Below the pieces are notes generated by a model. The model made no database searches and was not told the DNA's origin. It saw only the letters and a program-made list of their open reading frames with translations. From assembly GCF_014202275.1 (NCBI RefSeq), contig NZ_JACHGF010000011.1, positions 1 through 64,000 of the forward strand: a stretch of DNA of 64,000 nt. The letters run 5' to 3'. The DNA comes from Rhabdobacter roseus (GTDB lineage Bacteria > Bacteroidota > Bacteroidia > Cytophagales > Spirosomataceae). How positions within the stretch are numbered: the first letter of the stretch is position 1; every line of letters begins with the position of its first letter. Below, in pieces: positions 40,848 to 50,767 of the stretch. The position numbers and the translations under genes were made by a program.

Positions 40848-43800
40848 ATGAAACCCTCTTCTGTGTTCCCGGCTCGCTGGCTCCAACCCCTGCTCGTGCG
40901 TTTATTGCTTTTAGTCTTTGTTGCTTTTGGGCTATTTGAGGGCTTAGGCTGTTCGTCTCTAAACGAAATTCGCCTCGTGGGCAAAAACTTCACGGACGAA
41001 GTGCAGCAATCACAAAACCTGGTTTTTACGTTTAATAAAGACCTGGTCCAGGAAAGTAGGCTGGATGTGTGGGACTCGACGCAGTACGTGCGCTTCGAGC
41101 CCGCCGTGCCGGGCCAATTTAAATGGACTGCCGCCAACGAACTGGTGTTTTCACCTACTGTACCGCTGAGCCCCGCTACCAGTTACCAGGCGCGGCTCAC
41201 CGACGAGCTGCTAAAACAGACCGACGGCGAGAAGAAGTACGGACTGGACGATACGCCCATTGCTTTTCATACCCCCTACCTACAGCTGACGGAAGCAGAA
41301 AGCTGGTGGACCCGCGCGCGCGAAAGTACCCGCCCCGAAGCCCGGCTACGGCTGCGCTTCAACTACCCCGTGGACCCGCAGCAGGCCGCAGAACGTTTAC
41401 GGCTTACGTTACGCGACCAACCGCTGGAATTCAGGGTACTTCCTAGCTCGGATAGTCGTAGCCTCACGGTAGCCCTGACCAACCCCGGCCCGGCCGACAA
41501 CAACCCGCTGCCCCTGGCGGTGCGGCTCGAAAAAGGCCTGAAAGCCGCCAACTACACCACGTCCGAGGTACTTGAGCGCGTTACGAACCTGCCCTCCCCG
41601 CTGCACCTGGAAGTAGTGGACCTCCAGACGGGCTTCGAAAACAACCGGGGGTACATCCGGGTAGTTACCACGCAGGAGCTGGCCCCTGAAAGCCTCTCTG
41701 CCGGGTACAGCCTCAAGCCCGCGCTGGATACCCAAACCGAAATAACCGACAACGGCTTCCTGATCCGGGGTACTTTCAACGAAACCGAGACGTACCTGCT
41801 GGCCCTTACGACCCGTCTGAAGGGGGTACTTGGGCCGGGGTTGGAAGAGAGCGTCTCGCGGGATTTGTTTTTCGGGAAAATGCCCGCCGGTATTTCGTTT
41901 ACCCACAAAAAGGCCATTTACCTTACGCCCAAAGGCTCGCAGAACATCGGCGTGCAGATCGTGAACGTACCTAAGGTACAGATCAAAATTGCCAAACTGT
42001 ACGAAAACAACATCCTGAACTACGTCCGTACCAACCGGTACGAGGAATATGACTACCAGGGGGAAGAATGGAAACCCACGGGCACCTACCATTACTACGG
42101 CGACGAGCAGGGGCACTACAGCGACCTGGTGGTTGACAAAACCGTAGATACCGAGAACCTGCCCCAGAAGCAGGGTATTTCGGTACTTAACCTGGCTCTG
42201 CCCGATGGCAACGAGCGGCGGGGCATCTACCTGGTGTCGGTGCAATCCAAGGAGCAGGCCTACCTGGGCTCCACCCGGCTGGTATCGGTGTCGGACGTGG
42301 GCCTGATCGCCAAGCAAGGTACCGACGACCTGTGGGTATTTGCCAATTCCATCAAAACGTCCGAGCCGCTGTCGGGCGTGGAGATCACGCTCGTCAGCAG
42401 CAATAACCAAACCATCCATACCCTGAAAACCAACGGCGACGGCGTGGCGCACGTCGAGAAGCTGAGCGAAAGGGCTCCCGGCTTTAGGGTAGCCATGATC
42501 ACCGCCCGTACCGCCGATGACTTCAACTACCTGCTTTTCCAGGATACGCGCGTGGAAACCTCCCGCTTCGAGGTAGAGGGCCTGCGCGACAACGCCTCCG
42601 GCCTGCAGGCTTTCATCTACGGCGAGCGTAACCTCTACCGCCCCGGCGAAACCCTCCACTACAACACCGTGGTACGTACCCTGGGCTGGGAAACGGCCGC
42701 CGACCTGCCGCTTAAAATACGGCTCGTCACCCCCAATGGCCGGGAATACCGCAGCTGGCGCAAAAGTACCAACGGGCAGGGTGCCGTGGAAACCCAGGTA
42801 AAGCTGGACGCCGCGGCCCTTACGGGTACCTACCTGCTGGAAGTATACAATGCCAACGAAGTGCTGCTGGCCTCCCAACCCGTGAGCGTGGAGGAATTTC
42901 TTCCCGACCGCATCAAGGTAGACCTGAGCGAAGCCCGCAAGGAGTACCGCTCCGGCGAGACGGTGGCGCTTACGGCCACGGCGCTGAATCTTTTTGGCCC
43001 ACCCGCCGCCAACCGCAACTACGAGATGGAAGCCCAGCTGAAACGGAAGGGCTTCGCCGCGCCCGACTTTCCCGACTTTTCCTTTGACATCCCCGCCGAG
43101 ACGGCCTTCCAGCGTGAAGTGAAGCAGGGGGTCACCAACGCCCAGGGCCAGGCCAGCGAGCGCTTTGTTATCCCCAATGAGTACCAAGACATCGGGCTGC
43201 TGGAAGGGCGGATCTACGTGACGGTCTTCGACGAAAACGGACGGCCCGTCAACCGCCTCCATCGCTACGAGGTACTTACCCAGCCTACCCTCTACGGCAT
43301 CCGGCTGGCGAGCCGGTACACGGGCGTGAACGCGCCGCTGCCCGTGGAGGTGGTGGGGGTAGATCGCCGCGGGACGCTGAAAAAAGGGGGACAGGTGCAG
43401 GTAGAAGTAGTGCGCCTGGAGTACCAGACGGTCGTGGAGAAACAAAACGAACAGCTGCGCTACACCTCCAAGAAACGCGAGAAGGTCGTTTATTCCCACG
43501 TACTACCCCTCACAAGCGGACGCGAAACCTTCCGCTACGTACCTACCGTCTCGGGGGAGTACGAAGTACGGGTACGACGCCCCGGCGCTATGCATTACGC
43601 CGCCACTTCGTTTTACGCCTACGGCTACGGCTTTACGGAATATTCGTCCTTTGAAGTAAGTACCGAAGGGCGCGTGCTGATGGAAATGGATAAGAAAAAC
43701 TACCGGGTCGGCGAGACGGCCAGGGTACTTTTCAAAACACCCTTCGACGGGCGACTGCTGGTGACCGTGGAGCGCAACAACGTGCTGGAAACGCACGTGC

Positions 43801-46310
43801 TGACGACGCAGAAAAAAGCGGCCGAGCTGTCCGTGAAGCTCAGCGACAAGTACCTGCCCAATGCCTACGTAACGGCCACGCTCATCCGGCCGCTCGATGC
43901 CTCCCAACTACCCCTGACGGTAGCACACGGTTTTGCGCCCCTAGCGGTGGCCGCCCCCGACCGGCAGCTCGATGTCCAGCTTACGGCGGTGAGTGCCTCC
44001 CGCTCCAAAACCCGGCAGCGCATCCGGGTCAAAACCCAGCCCAACGCACAAGTGACGGTAGCCGTAGTGGATGAGGGTATTTTACAAATCAAGAATTTCC
44101 GGACTCCGGACATCCACGGGTACTTTTACCAGAAACGCGCCCTGGAGGTCAATAGCCACGACCTCTACGCTTTTCTCTTCCCGGAGCTCACCTTCTCGGG
44201 CTCGTCCAGCGTGGGAGGTGACGGCTACGACCTGGAGCGGCGCATCAATCCGCTGAGCAACGGCCGCACCGAGCTCGTCACCTTCTGGAGCGGCCTCCTG
44301 ACCACCAACGGCAGCGGCGAGGCCACCTTTGAGGTAGCCATTCCGCAGTTCAGCGGCGACCTGCGCATCATGGCCGTGGCCTACAAGGGCAACGCCTTCG
44401 GCTCGGCCAACGCCAACCTGAAAGTAGCCGACCCGGTGGTGATCAGCACGGGGGCACCCCGCTTCCTGAGCCCCGGCGATGAGCTGCTCCTGCCCGTCAA
44501 CATCAGCAATACCACCGCCAAGGCCACCAGCGTGAAGGCGAGTCTGGCGCTGAGCGGACCGCTCAGCCTGGTGGAAAGTACCCAACCCACACTGCAAGTA
44601 CCCGCCGGGCAGGAAGTACGTACCACCTTCCGGGTACGAGCCGGTACGGCCCTGGGAGCCGCCCAAATGAAGGTGACCGTGCAAGCGCTGGGCGAGTCCT
44701 TCGTGCAGGAAACCAACCTCACCGTTCGGCCCGCCTCGCCCCTGCTCAAGACCAGCCAGGCGGGCGTCATTGCCGGCGGGCAATCGGGGCAAATTTCGCT
44801 AGCGCATCGCTTCTTGCCCGCTACCGCCCGCGCGCAGGTGGTACTGAGTCGCTCACCGCTGGTGCAGGGCGGCGGCAAGGCCCTGGCCACGCTGCTGGGA
44901 TACCCCTACGGCTGCCTGGAACAAACCATTTCGCGGGCCTTTCCGCAGCTCTACTTCGCCGACCTCGCCAAGGCCATGGCTCAACCGGTGTACCTGGTCA
45001 GCCGGGGCGAAAGCGACTTCAACCCCGTTACTAACGTGCAGCAGGCTATTCGTAAGGTGGAGTCGCAGCAGCTCTTTAACGGCGGCCTGGCGCTCTGGCC
45101 CGGCGCCACCCGCGACGACTGGTGGGTCACGGCCTACGCGCTGCACTTTCTAGAGGAAGCCCGGCGGGCGGGTTTTGAAGTCAACGCCACCAACCAGAGC
45201 CGCGCCGTAGAGTACCTTACGGCCAAAACGGGTACCCCCGCCACGGAGGAAGTACCCATCCAGACGGAAGATGGCAGCGCCGTACGCCAGCTCAAAGCCC
45301 AGCGCGAAAGCCTGTATTCGCTGTACGTGCTGGCCCTTACCGGGCATCCCAACCGCTCGGCCATGAACTACTACAAGCAGCACCCCGAGCTACTGACCCC
45401 CGACGCCAGGTACCTGCTGGCCGGGACTTTTCAACTCGTGGGCGATGCGCGCAGCGCGGCGGCTCTCCTGCCAGCGCAGTACCAGCCCGAAACCTCCGAC
45501 ACGCCCGCCTTCAGCAGCAGCTACGCGTCGCCGCTTCGTAACCTGGCGCTGACGCTAAATACCTTGCTTGAAACCGACCCGGATAACCTGCAGGTACCTT
45601 TACTGGCCCGGCAGCTTTCCCAGGCGGTGGTATCTACGGCTTTCCTCAATACTCAGGAGGCGGGTTTTGCGGTGTTGGCGTTGGGTAAAATGGCCCAGCG
45701 CACGGCGGGCTCCAGCGTAACGGCCACCGTACGGGCCAACGGCAAAACGCTGGGTACCTTCGACGGCAAAGAGCTAAGCCTGGCCAAGGGCATTCTCAAC
45801 CAAACGCTCTCGGTCCAGACCCAGGGCCAGGGCGATCTTTACTGGTTTGCCCAGACGGAAGGCATGAGTGCTACGGGGGCCTATCCTGAGGAAGACCAGG
45901 GCCTGCGCGTACGCCGCCAGTACCTGAGCCGCAACGGCCGCCCCGTAGGTACTTTGCGCCAAAACGACCTGGTGGTGGTGAAGCTGACCGTAGCCAGTAC
46001 CAACGGTCTCCCGATCCCGAACGTGGTCGTGACAGACCTGCTCCCGGCGGGCTTCGAGATCGAGAACCCGCGCCTCACCGAGGCCCGCGACATGCCCTGG
46101 ATCAAAGGCGCCGCCACGCCCGACTACTTCGACATCCGCGACGACCGCATCCATTTCTTTACCACCGCCACCGAGCGCGAGAAAACCTTCTACTACCAGG
46201 TACGGGTTATTGGCAAGGGTACTTTCACGGTAGGCCCCGCCGCCGCCGACGCCATGTACCAGGGCGAGTACCGGAGCTACTCGGGCGGGGGGAAGGTGAC
46301 GGTGGAGTAA
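40848..46310 (+). CDS. Alpha-2-macroglobulin family lipoprotein with thioester
   Basis: 1820 aa, the largest gene here. Lipoprotein signal with lipobox EGLGC near residue 35. It then shows MG-type sandwich domains (YRPGETLHYNTVVRTLGW is the MG2 hallmark; GEATFEVAIPQFSGDLRIMAVAYKGNAFGSANANLKV the MG7/A2M core) and the helical thioester domain with GYPYGCLEQTISRAFPQLYF, i.e. an intact C-L-E-Q thioester motif. ALWPGATRDDWWVTAYALHFLEEA follows. Bacterial members trap attacking proteases at the cell surface. The usual pbpC neighbour is missing. Confidence 0.93.
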   Translation: MKPSSVFPARWLQPLLVRLLLLVFVAFGLFEGLGCSSLNEIRLVGKNFTDEVQQSQNLVFTFNKDLVQESRLDVWDSTQYVRFEPAVPGQFKWTAANELVFSPTVPLSPATSYQARLTDELLKQTDGEKKYGLDDTPIAFHTPYLQLTEAESWWTRARESTRPEARLRLRFNYPVDPQQAAERLRLTLRDQPLEFRVLPSSDSRSLTVALTNPGPADNNPLPLAVRLEKGLKAANYTTSEVLERVTNLPSPLHLEVVDLQTGFENNRGYIRVVTTQELAPESLSAGYSLKPALDTQTEITDNGFLIRGTFNETETYLLALTTRLKGVLGPGLEESVSRDLFFGKMPAGISFTHKKAIYLTPKGSQNIGVQIVNVPKVQIKIAKLYENNILNYVRTNRYEEYDYQGEEWKPTGTYHYYGDEQGHYSDLVVDKTVDTENLPQKQGISVLNLALPDGNERRGIYLVSVQSKEQAYLGSTRLVSVSDVGLIAKQGTDDLWVFANSIKTSEPLSGVEITLVSSNNQTIHTLKTNGDGVAHVEKLSERAPGFRVAMITARTADDFNYLLFQDTRVETSRFEVEGLRDNASGLQAFIYGERNLYRPGETLHYNTVVRTLGWETAADLPLKIRLVTPNGREYRSWRKSTNGQGAVETQVKLDAAALTGTYLLEVYNANEVLLASQPVSVEEFLPDRIKVDLSEARKEYRSGETVALTATALNLFGPPAANRNYEMEAQLKRKGFAAPDFPDFSFDIPAETAFQREVKQGVTNAQGQASERFVIPNEYQDIGLLEGRIYVTVFDENGRPVNRLHRYEVLTQPTLYGIRLASRYTGVNAPLPVEVVGVDRRGTLKKGGQVQVEVVRLEYQTVVEKQNEQLRYTSKKREKVVYSHVLPLTSGRETFRYVPTVSGEYEVRVRRPGAMHYAATSFYAYGYGFTEYSSFEVSTEGRVLMEMDKKNYRVGETARVLFKTPFDGRLLVTVERNNVLETHVLTTQKKAAELSVKLSDKYLPNAYVTATLIRPLDASQLPLTVAHGFAPLAVAAPDRQLDVQLTAVSASRSKTRQRIRVKTQPNAQVTVAVVDEGILQIKNFRTPDIHGYFYQKRALEVNSHDLYAFLFPELTFSGSSSVGGDGYDLERRINPLSNGRTELVTFWSGLLTTNGSGEATFEVAIPQFSGDLRIMAVAYKGNAFGSANANLKVADPVVISTGAPRFLSPGDELLLPVNISNTTAKATSVKASLALSGPLSLVESTQPTLQVPAGQEVRTTFRVRAGTALGAAQMKVTVQALGESFVQETNLTVRPASPLLKTSQAGVIAGGQSGQISLAHRFLPATARAQVVLSRSPLVQGGGKALATLLGYPYGCLEQTISRAFPQLYFADLAKAMAQPVYLVSRGESDFNPVTNVQQAIRKVESQQLFNGGLALWPGATRDDWWVTAYALHFLEEARRAGFEVNATNQSRAVEYLTAKTGTPATEEVPIQTEDGSAVRQLKAQRESLYSLYVLALTGHPNRSAMNYYKQHPELLTPDARYLLAGTFQLVGDARSAAALLPAQYQPETSDTPAFSSSYASPLRNLALTLNTLLETDPDNLQVPLLARQLSQAVVSTAFLNTQEAGFAVLALGKMAQRTAGSSVTATVRANGKTLGTFDGKELSLAKGILNQTLSVQTQGQGDLYWFAQTEGMSATGAYPEEDQGLRVRRQYLSRNGRPVGTLRQNDLVVVKLTVASTNGLPIPNVVVTDLLPAGFEIENPRLTEARDMPWIKGAATPDYFDIRDDRIHFFTTATEREKTFYYQVRVIGKGTFTVGPAAADAMYQGEYRSYSGGGKVTVE

Positions 46311-46365
46311 AGGGGTACCTGAGTCTTGCGTTTACTACTACGGAATAGTATTGGAATAAATTCGG

Positions 46366-46373
46366 TATATTTG
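46366..46373 (+). promoter_or_regulatory. -7 promoter element for the VapBC-like pair
   Basis: TATATTTG, an exact TAnnTTTG box, 13 bases before the antitoxin start at 46387. The -33 position is not consensus. Confidence 0.4.
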
Positions 46374-46386
46374 AAATAAAAAAGCC

Positions 46387-46605
46387 ATGTTAACCGCTAT
46401 CGAAGGAGTCTATGAAAATGGGCAGATCGTGCTGAAACATAAGCCGAAATCCACTGCTAAAGCTAAAGTAATGGTCATTTTTGAAGAAGAGGCCCCTGAA
46501 ACTACCTACGCACCAGCCAAGCGCCCGTTCGGAATTGCTCAAGGAGCCATACAATTGAGTTCCGATTTCGATGATCCCTTGGAGGACTTGAAAGACTATA
46601 TGTAA
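46387..46605 (+). CDS. VapB-like antitoxin
   Basis: 72 aa. MLTAIEGVYENGQIVLKHKPKSTAKAKVMVIFEEE is a short beta-rich N-terminal domain like those of DUF2281/AbrB-like antitoxins found before PIN toxins in Bacteroidota; the C-terminal half is acidic and probably wraps the toxin (LSSDFDDPLEDLKDYM). The PIN gene begins 5 bases after its stop. Confidence 0.82.
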   Translation: MLTAIEGVYENGQIVLKHKPKSTAKAKVMVIFEEEAPETTYAPAKRPFGIAQGAIQLSSDFDDPLEDLKDYM

Positions 46606-46610
46606 TTCTA

Positions 46611-47006
46611 ATGCCACTATTACTCGACACACATGCTCTGCTATGGTTTATCGGGGGTGATAACCAGTTGTCCGCCCAAGCCCGTAAACTGATTGAAGAC
46701 CCCAGCAACAGGGTGATGGTTAGTACTATTAGTCTTGTTGAAATGACAATCAAGATAAAATTAAACAAACTGAGCCTGAAAAAGCCCTTGAATGAAATTT
46801 ATCGGGACATTCGGTCTGCTTTTATTGAAGTACTCCCTATTTCTCCTTCCCATCTTATTGAATACCAAAATGTTCCCCTTTATGCGGAACATCGCGACCC
46901 CTTCGATCGCCTGATCATTGCTACCGCGGTCGTAGAAAAACCCGAAGTGATTAGTCTTGATCCCAAGTTTCAGTATTATAAGGATTTAGTCGATATCAGG
47001 TGGTAA
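46611..47006 (+). CDS. PIN-domain ribonuclease toxin (VapC-like)
   Basis: 131 aa. PIN acidic residues are in place: LLLDTHALLWFIGG (Asp), STISLVEMTIKIKLNKL (Glu) and HRDPFDRLIIATAVVEK (Asp pair), with a final Asp in VISLDPKFQYY. Such proteins cleave tRNA or rRNA when freed from the antitoxin. It is co-transcribed with the upstream antitoxin; the following 170 bases hold nothing recognisable. Confidence 0.9.
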   Translation: MPLLLDTHALLWFIGGDNQLSAQARKLIEDPSNRVMVSTISLVEMTIKIKLNKLSLKKPLNEIYRDIRSAFIEVLPISPSHLIEYQNVPLYAEHRDPFDRLIIATAVVEKPEVISLDPKFQYYKDLVDIRW

Positions 47007-47178
47007 TACGTTGGAGGTAGTTTATCTTAGAATCCGTAATTGGTACTTTAATACGCGTCCAGCTTGTTTTAAAGCAGTTTCGCCCGGATCTGTTCCTAAA
47101 GTCACTCCGCACGGCAAACTACACTTCTTACTTTGCCGCTTACCCAAATCGAAACGTACATCCACGCCAAACTACCCC

Positions 47179-47739
47179 CTAGTTCAAGCTCGGGTCCGTG
47201 GGATAATGCGCGATGGAGCGGTACTTGCCGCCCATGTTGCGAAGTACCTCCCGCCAAAACTGGTCAGCGGGTGTACTGAAAAGGAAATCGGAGGTAGTTT
47301 GGGTCACGATCCAGGATTTTTGCTGCAGCTCGTCGCCCAGCTGGCCGCTCCCCCAGCCCGAGTAGCCTACGAAGAAGCGTAGGTCGGCTGAGGTAAGCTG
47401 GTTGAGGTTGAGCAGCAGCTTCACCTGCTCAAAATCCCCGCCCCAGTACACCCCCTCGGCGATTTGTCCGCTGCCGTCGATGAGCTCGGGGCGGCGGTGA
47501 ATGAAATGCAGGGTATTTTTCTCCACGGGACCACCCAGGTACAGGGGAATATCCTGGTAAATGGTCTCTTCCAGGACATCGCCCAGCATGAGGTCGGTGG
47601 TTTGGTTCATCACAAATCCAAACGACCCCTGCTCGTTATGCTCACAGAGCAGCACAACGCCCCGGTCAAAATTAGGATCGCCCAGAAAGGGCTCGGCTAT
47701 CAATAAGTCCCCTTTGGCAACGTGCTTCACGGATGACAT
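47179..47739 (-). CDS. YqgE/AlgH family protein
   Basis: 186 aa. It matches the family from start to end: KGDLLIAEPFLGDPNFDRGVVLLCEHNEQGSFGFVMNQ, LYLGGPVEKNTLHFIHRRPEL, GVYWGGDFEQV, DLRFFVGYSGWGSGQLGDELQQKSWIV. Function is not settled; in Pseudomonas AlgH influences alginate regulation. Cytoplasmic, single gene; the following 5' spacer is rich in GTAC words. Confidence 0.93.
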   Translation of the reverse strand: MSSVKHVAKGDLLIAEPFLGDPNFDRGVVLLCEHNEQGSFGFVMNQTTDLMLGDVLEETIYQDIPLYLGGPVEKNTLHFIHRRPELIDGSGQIAEGVYWGGDFEQVKLLLNLNQLTSADLRFFVGYSGWGSGQLGDELQQKSWIVTQTTSDFLFSTPADQFWREVLRNMGGKYRSIAHYPTDPSLN

Positions 47740-47970
47740 GGCGTTTCACTTTTAGTTGGTTTTACAGCAAAATATGGGGTTTATCCCACAATTGAAAATC
47801 GTTTTCCCTTTTTTAGTCAAAATATAGTTGCTAAACTTGGACCAGTAAACTTTGGGGCACCCGCAAAGTACCCACCAAAAAGGGGGAAGCTCAGGTACCT
47901 GAAACGTACCTAACTCCCCGCAAGTACCTCTTTTTTTGTGTTTTTATAGGCTAACCTACGTGAATTTCGA

Positions 47971-48489
47971 ATGGCTTTGATCCGATCCGTCCGGGGCATA
48001 TCCCCTACTTTAGGCCCCCACTTCTGGTGCGCCGACAACGCCACCATCGTAGGGGATGTGACGATGGGTAGCCACTGTACCGTCTGGTTCAACGCCGTGG
48101 TGCGGGGCGATGTGAATTTTATCCGCCTGGGCGACTACTGCAACGTGCAGGACGGTGCCGTGATTCACTGTACCTACCAGCGGCACGGCACTACCATCGG
48201 GAACTACGTGTCCATTGCCCACAACGCCGTTGTACACGGCTGCACCATCCACGACCGGGTGCTGATTGGCATGGGAGCCATCGTGATGGACGGTGCCGTG
48301 ATCGGCAGCGGCTCCATCATTGCGGCGGGAGCCATCGTGACGCAGAATACTCAGGTGGAGCCGGGAAGTATCTACGCGGGCAATCCGGCCCGATTTCTTA
48401 AAAAAGTATCGCCGGAGCTGGATGCCGTCATTGACCGCACGGCGGGCAACTACGTCACCTACGCGGGTTGGTTTCAGGAAGAAATATAA
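47971..48489 (+). CDS. Gamma-class carbonic anhydrase-like protein
   Basis: 172 aa left-handed beta-helix. Metal His of the gamma carbonic anhydrase fold: NVQDGAVIHCTYQ, IGNYVSIAHNAVVHGC (two His). Hexapeptide repeats span residues 20-130, ending GSIYAGNPARFLKKV. The PaaY/YrdA/CaiE group it resembles includes both active and inactive enzymes. The spacer upstream (47740-47970) contains several AAGTACC words and no other feature. Confidence 0.9.
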   Translation: MALIRSVRGISPTLGPHFWCADNATIVGDVTMGSHCTVWFNAVVRGDVNFIRLGDYCNVQDGAVIHCTYQRHGTTIGNYVSIAHNAVVHGCTIHDRVLIGMGAIVMDGAVIGSGSIIAAGAIVTQNTQVEPGSIYAGNPARFLKKVSPELDAVIDRTAGNYVTYAGWFQEEI

Positions 48490-48646
48490 GGCTTGCCGGG
48501 TTGAAAGTACCTTGGCAAGTGGAGTTATAAGTACCTACGTAGAGCTGGTATTTTTCTTCCGGCTAGTATAGGTACCTTTACCAATAAAGTATATTTTTGT
48601 TACTTAATACAGTCCCACATCGCTACCCAACCAACCTATCCATATC

Positions 48647-50074
48647 ATGCGCAAACGTTTCCTGCTTAGTACTACTCTTTTGTTTCTGGGTACTTTATCC
48701 ACCTCCTGGGCCCAGGAAGTATACGACCATTTCCAGGTCGATAGCGTGGCCGTCCCCGTGGGCGGTAACCAGGTTTTTCTAAAATTCATTGAGGTTAATA
48801 AACGAATGCCCTACGTGGCCGAAGCCCAGCGCGTAAAAGGACGGGTGGTACTTTCGGGCGTGGTCGAGACCGACGGTACCCTGCGCGACCTGCGGGTACA
48901 GCAGTCGCTGCATCCGGCCTGCGACCGGGAGGCGATGCGCGTCCTGACGGCCTACCGCGCCTGGCAACCCGCCGTCAAAGCGGGCCAGAAAGTACCCCAA
49001 CGAATAAGCCTGATGGTTCCTTTTGAGGCTTCTCAGCCCCTGCTTCTGGAAGGCACCCAGCTGGTGAGGTACTTTGACAAAAACGGCTTGCCCACGGCCG
49101 AAAGCGAGGCTGTACTGAAAAGTACCCTTCCGCTGGACACGCTGCGGGACATCACGGCGGGCGATGAAGTCATGTATAAAAAAGCAGGACGCAGCTGGAC
49201 CAAAGTACGAACTACCCCCTATCACCGGGAGTCCTTCGTTTTTTCACCCCTGCCGTTCAGCTCCGACTCGCTGGCCCATACGCGCAGCTGGGTAGGTACC
49301 CCCGATTCGCCGCTGGGGGCCGTGGCGTTGCTCTACCCCGATGGTACCCTGCTGGGTCGGGAATTTCACAGCACAGAAAACAGCTACTCAGTGTACTACT
49401 ACCCCCAGGGCGCTGTACAGGCGGAGTATTACAAGGCTCGCACCGGGCAGGCCCAGCTTAACCGCTGGTACCCCAACGGAAGCCCGCGGGAAGAACGGGT
49501 TATGGAAGATAAGAAATGGCTGATTTGGAGCCAGTGGGACAGCCTGGGCTACCAGCACGTCACCAACGGCAACGGCCTGGGCCGCACCGAAAGCCCGGGA
49601 GAAACCGGCCCCGTGGCGGAAGAAGGTACTTTGACGAATGGCCTGAAGGAAGGCCGCTGGACGGGCAGGTACCCCGACGGCAAGATCTTTTATGAGGAAA
49701 TGTATCAGGCAGGTACCTTGCTCAGCGGAACGGCCTACTACACCGACGGGGCCGTTTCGTACCAGGATGCGCCCGAGCAGCAGCCGGAGTTTCAAGGTGG
49801 AAGCCGGACTATGTATCAATTTTTGGCTAGTAACCTGCGCTACCCGAGTGACGCTATCCGCAATGGCGTAGGGGGCAAGGTACTTGTTTCGTTCGTAGTC
49901 TGCCAGGACGGAAGTATATGCGACATCAACGCGAACGCCACGCTGGGCTACGGCCTGGAAGAGGAGGCCGTCCGGATTATTAAGAAAATGGACGGCAAGT
50001 GGCAGCCCGGTACACTGCGGGGCAAAGTAGTGCGGGTCAAGTACAATCTCCCCATCAGCTTTCAGATGCAATAA
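48647..50074 (+). CDS. TonB C-terminal domain/MORN-repeat protein
   Basis: 475 aa. Signal peptide MRKRFLLSTTLLFLGTLSTSWAQ. An N-terminal TonB-like domain (RVKGRVVLSGVVETDGTLRDLRVQQSLHPACDREAMRVL) is followed by YwqK/MORN-like repeats at about 230-370 (YYPQGAVQAEYY, WYPNGSPREERV, RYPDGKIFYEEMYQAG), and a second TonB domain at the C-terminus (VGGKVLVSFVVCQDGSICDINANATLGYGLEEEAVRIIKKM). It lacks an N-terminal membrane anchor, so it is probably periplasmic and not a classical energy transducer. Confidence 0.85.
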   Translation: MRKRFLLSTTLLFLGTLSTSWAQEVYDHFQVDSVAVPVGGNQVFLKFIEVNKRMPYVAEAQRVKGRVVLSGVVETDGTLRDLRVQQSLHPACDREAMRVLTAYRAWQPAVKAGQKVPQRISLMVPFEASQPLLLEGTQLVRYFDKNGLPTAESEAVLKSTLPLDTLRDITAGDEVMYKKAGRSWTKVRTTPYHRESFVFSPLPFSSDSLAHTRSWVGTPDSPLGAVALLYPDGTLLGREFHSTENSYSVYYYPQGAVQAEYYKARTGQAQLNRWYPNGSPREERVMEDKKWLIWSQWDSLGYQHVTNGNGLGRTESPGETGPVAEEGTLTNGLKEGRWTGRYPDGKIFYEEMYQAGTLLSGTAYYTDGAVSYQDAPEQQPEFQGGSRTMYQFLASNLRYPSDAIRNGVGGKVLVSFVVCQDGSICDINANATLGYGLEEEAVRIIKKMDGKWQPGTLRGKVVRVKYNLPISFQMQ

Positions 50075-50080
50075 TGCTCC

Positions 50081-50713
50081 CTACTCCTGCATTTCCCGGC
50101 GGGCGCTGAAGTACCCCTTGATGACGGTAAAGGTGGTGATGGCCAGGAAAAACAGAATGATGTAGTGTACGTAGTTCATGATGCCCGGAAAGCGCTCCCC
50201 AAACAAAAAGCCCCCGCCCGTCAGGGTCAGGATCCACACGGCCCCGCCCAGGACATTATAAGTTAGGAACCCCACCATCGGCATCCGGGCCAGGCCCGCC
50301 AAAATGGGCGCAAACGTGCGTACTATGGGCAAAAAACGGCTAATGACCAGCGTGCGCTTGCCGTACTTGTCGAAGTACTTGCGGGTAGTGGCCAAGTGCT
50401 TGCGCTTGAAGAAAAGGGAATCGGGGCGGTCTTCCAGCTTATAGCCAAAGTACTTCCCAAACAGGTACCCCACCAGTGAGCCCAGCACCGCCGCGACAAA
50501 GAGACAGGTCAACAGCAGCCCGATCGTGACGTTCAGGATGCCCGCGCCACAGAACACCCCGGCTAAAAAAACCAGGTAGTCGCCCGGCAGGAAGAAGGCA
50601 AAGAAGAGGCCATTTTCGGCAAAGACAATGAGCGTAATCACCACCAGCCCACCCGTACGAATGAGCTCCTCGGAGTTGAGCAGGTACTGGAAAAATTCTA
50701 CAATCGAACTCAT
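50081..50713 (-). CDS. DedA-family membrane protein
   Basis: 210 aa with about five hydrophobic segments. ENGLFFAFFLPGDYLVFLAGVFCG, LGSLVGYLFGKYFGYKLE, and KYGKRTLVISRFLPIVRTFAPILAGLARMPMVGFLTYNVLGGAVW carry the DedA/SNARE-associated fold, including the FxxFxPGD-like and RFxPxxRTxxPxxAG signatures. Members contribute to membrane homeostasis and undecaprenyl-phosphate or phospholipid flipping. Tail-to-tail with the TonB/MORN gene, 6 bases apart. Confidence 0.93.
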   Translation of the reverse strand: MSSIVEFFQYLLNSEELIRTGGLVVITLIVFAENGLFFAFFLPGDYLVFLAGVFCGAGILNVTIGLLLTCLFVAAVLGSLVGYLFGKYFGYKLEDRPDSLFFKRKHLATTRKYFDKYGKRTLVISRFLPIVRTFAPILAGLARMPMVGFLTYNVLGGAVWILTLTGGGFLFGERFPGIMNYVHYIILFFLAITTFTVIKGYFSARREMQE

Positions 50714-50767
50714 ACGTGGGTTTGATCAGTCTGATGGGTGGTTGCTGGTACTACGAACGGCGCAAAG

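Noticed and set aside
41409-43499. 696-codon minus-strand open frame inside the macroglobulin gene
   Set aside because: Antisense shadow of a GC-rich gene; composition is His/Gly/Val-rich without domain signatures, while the plus strand has a complete recognisable family.
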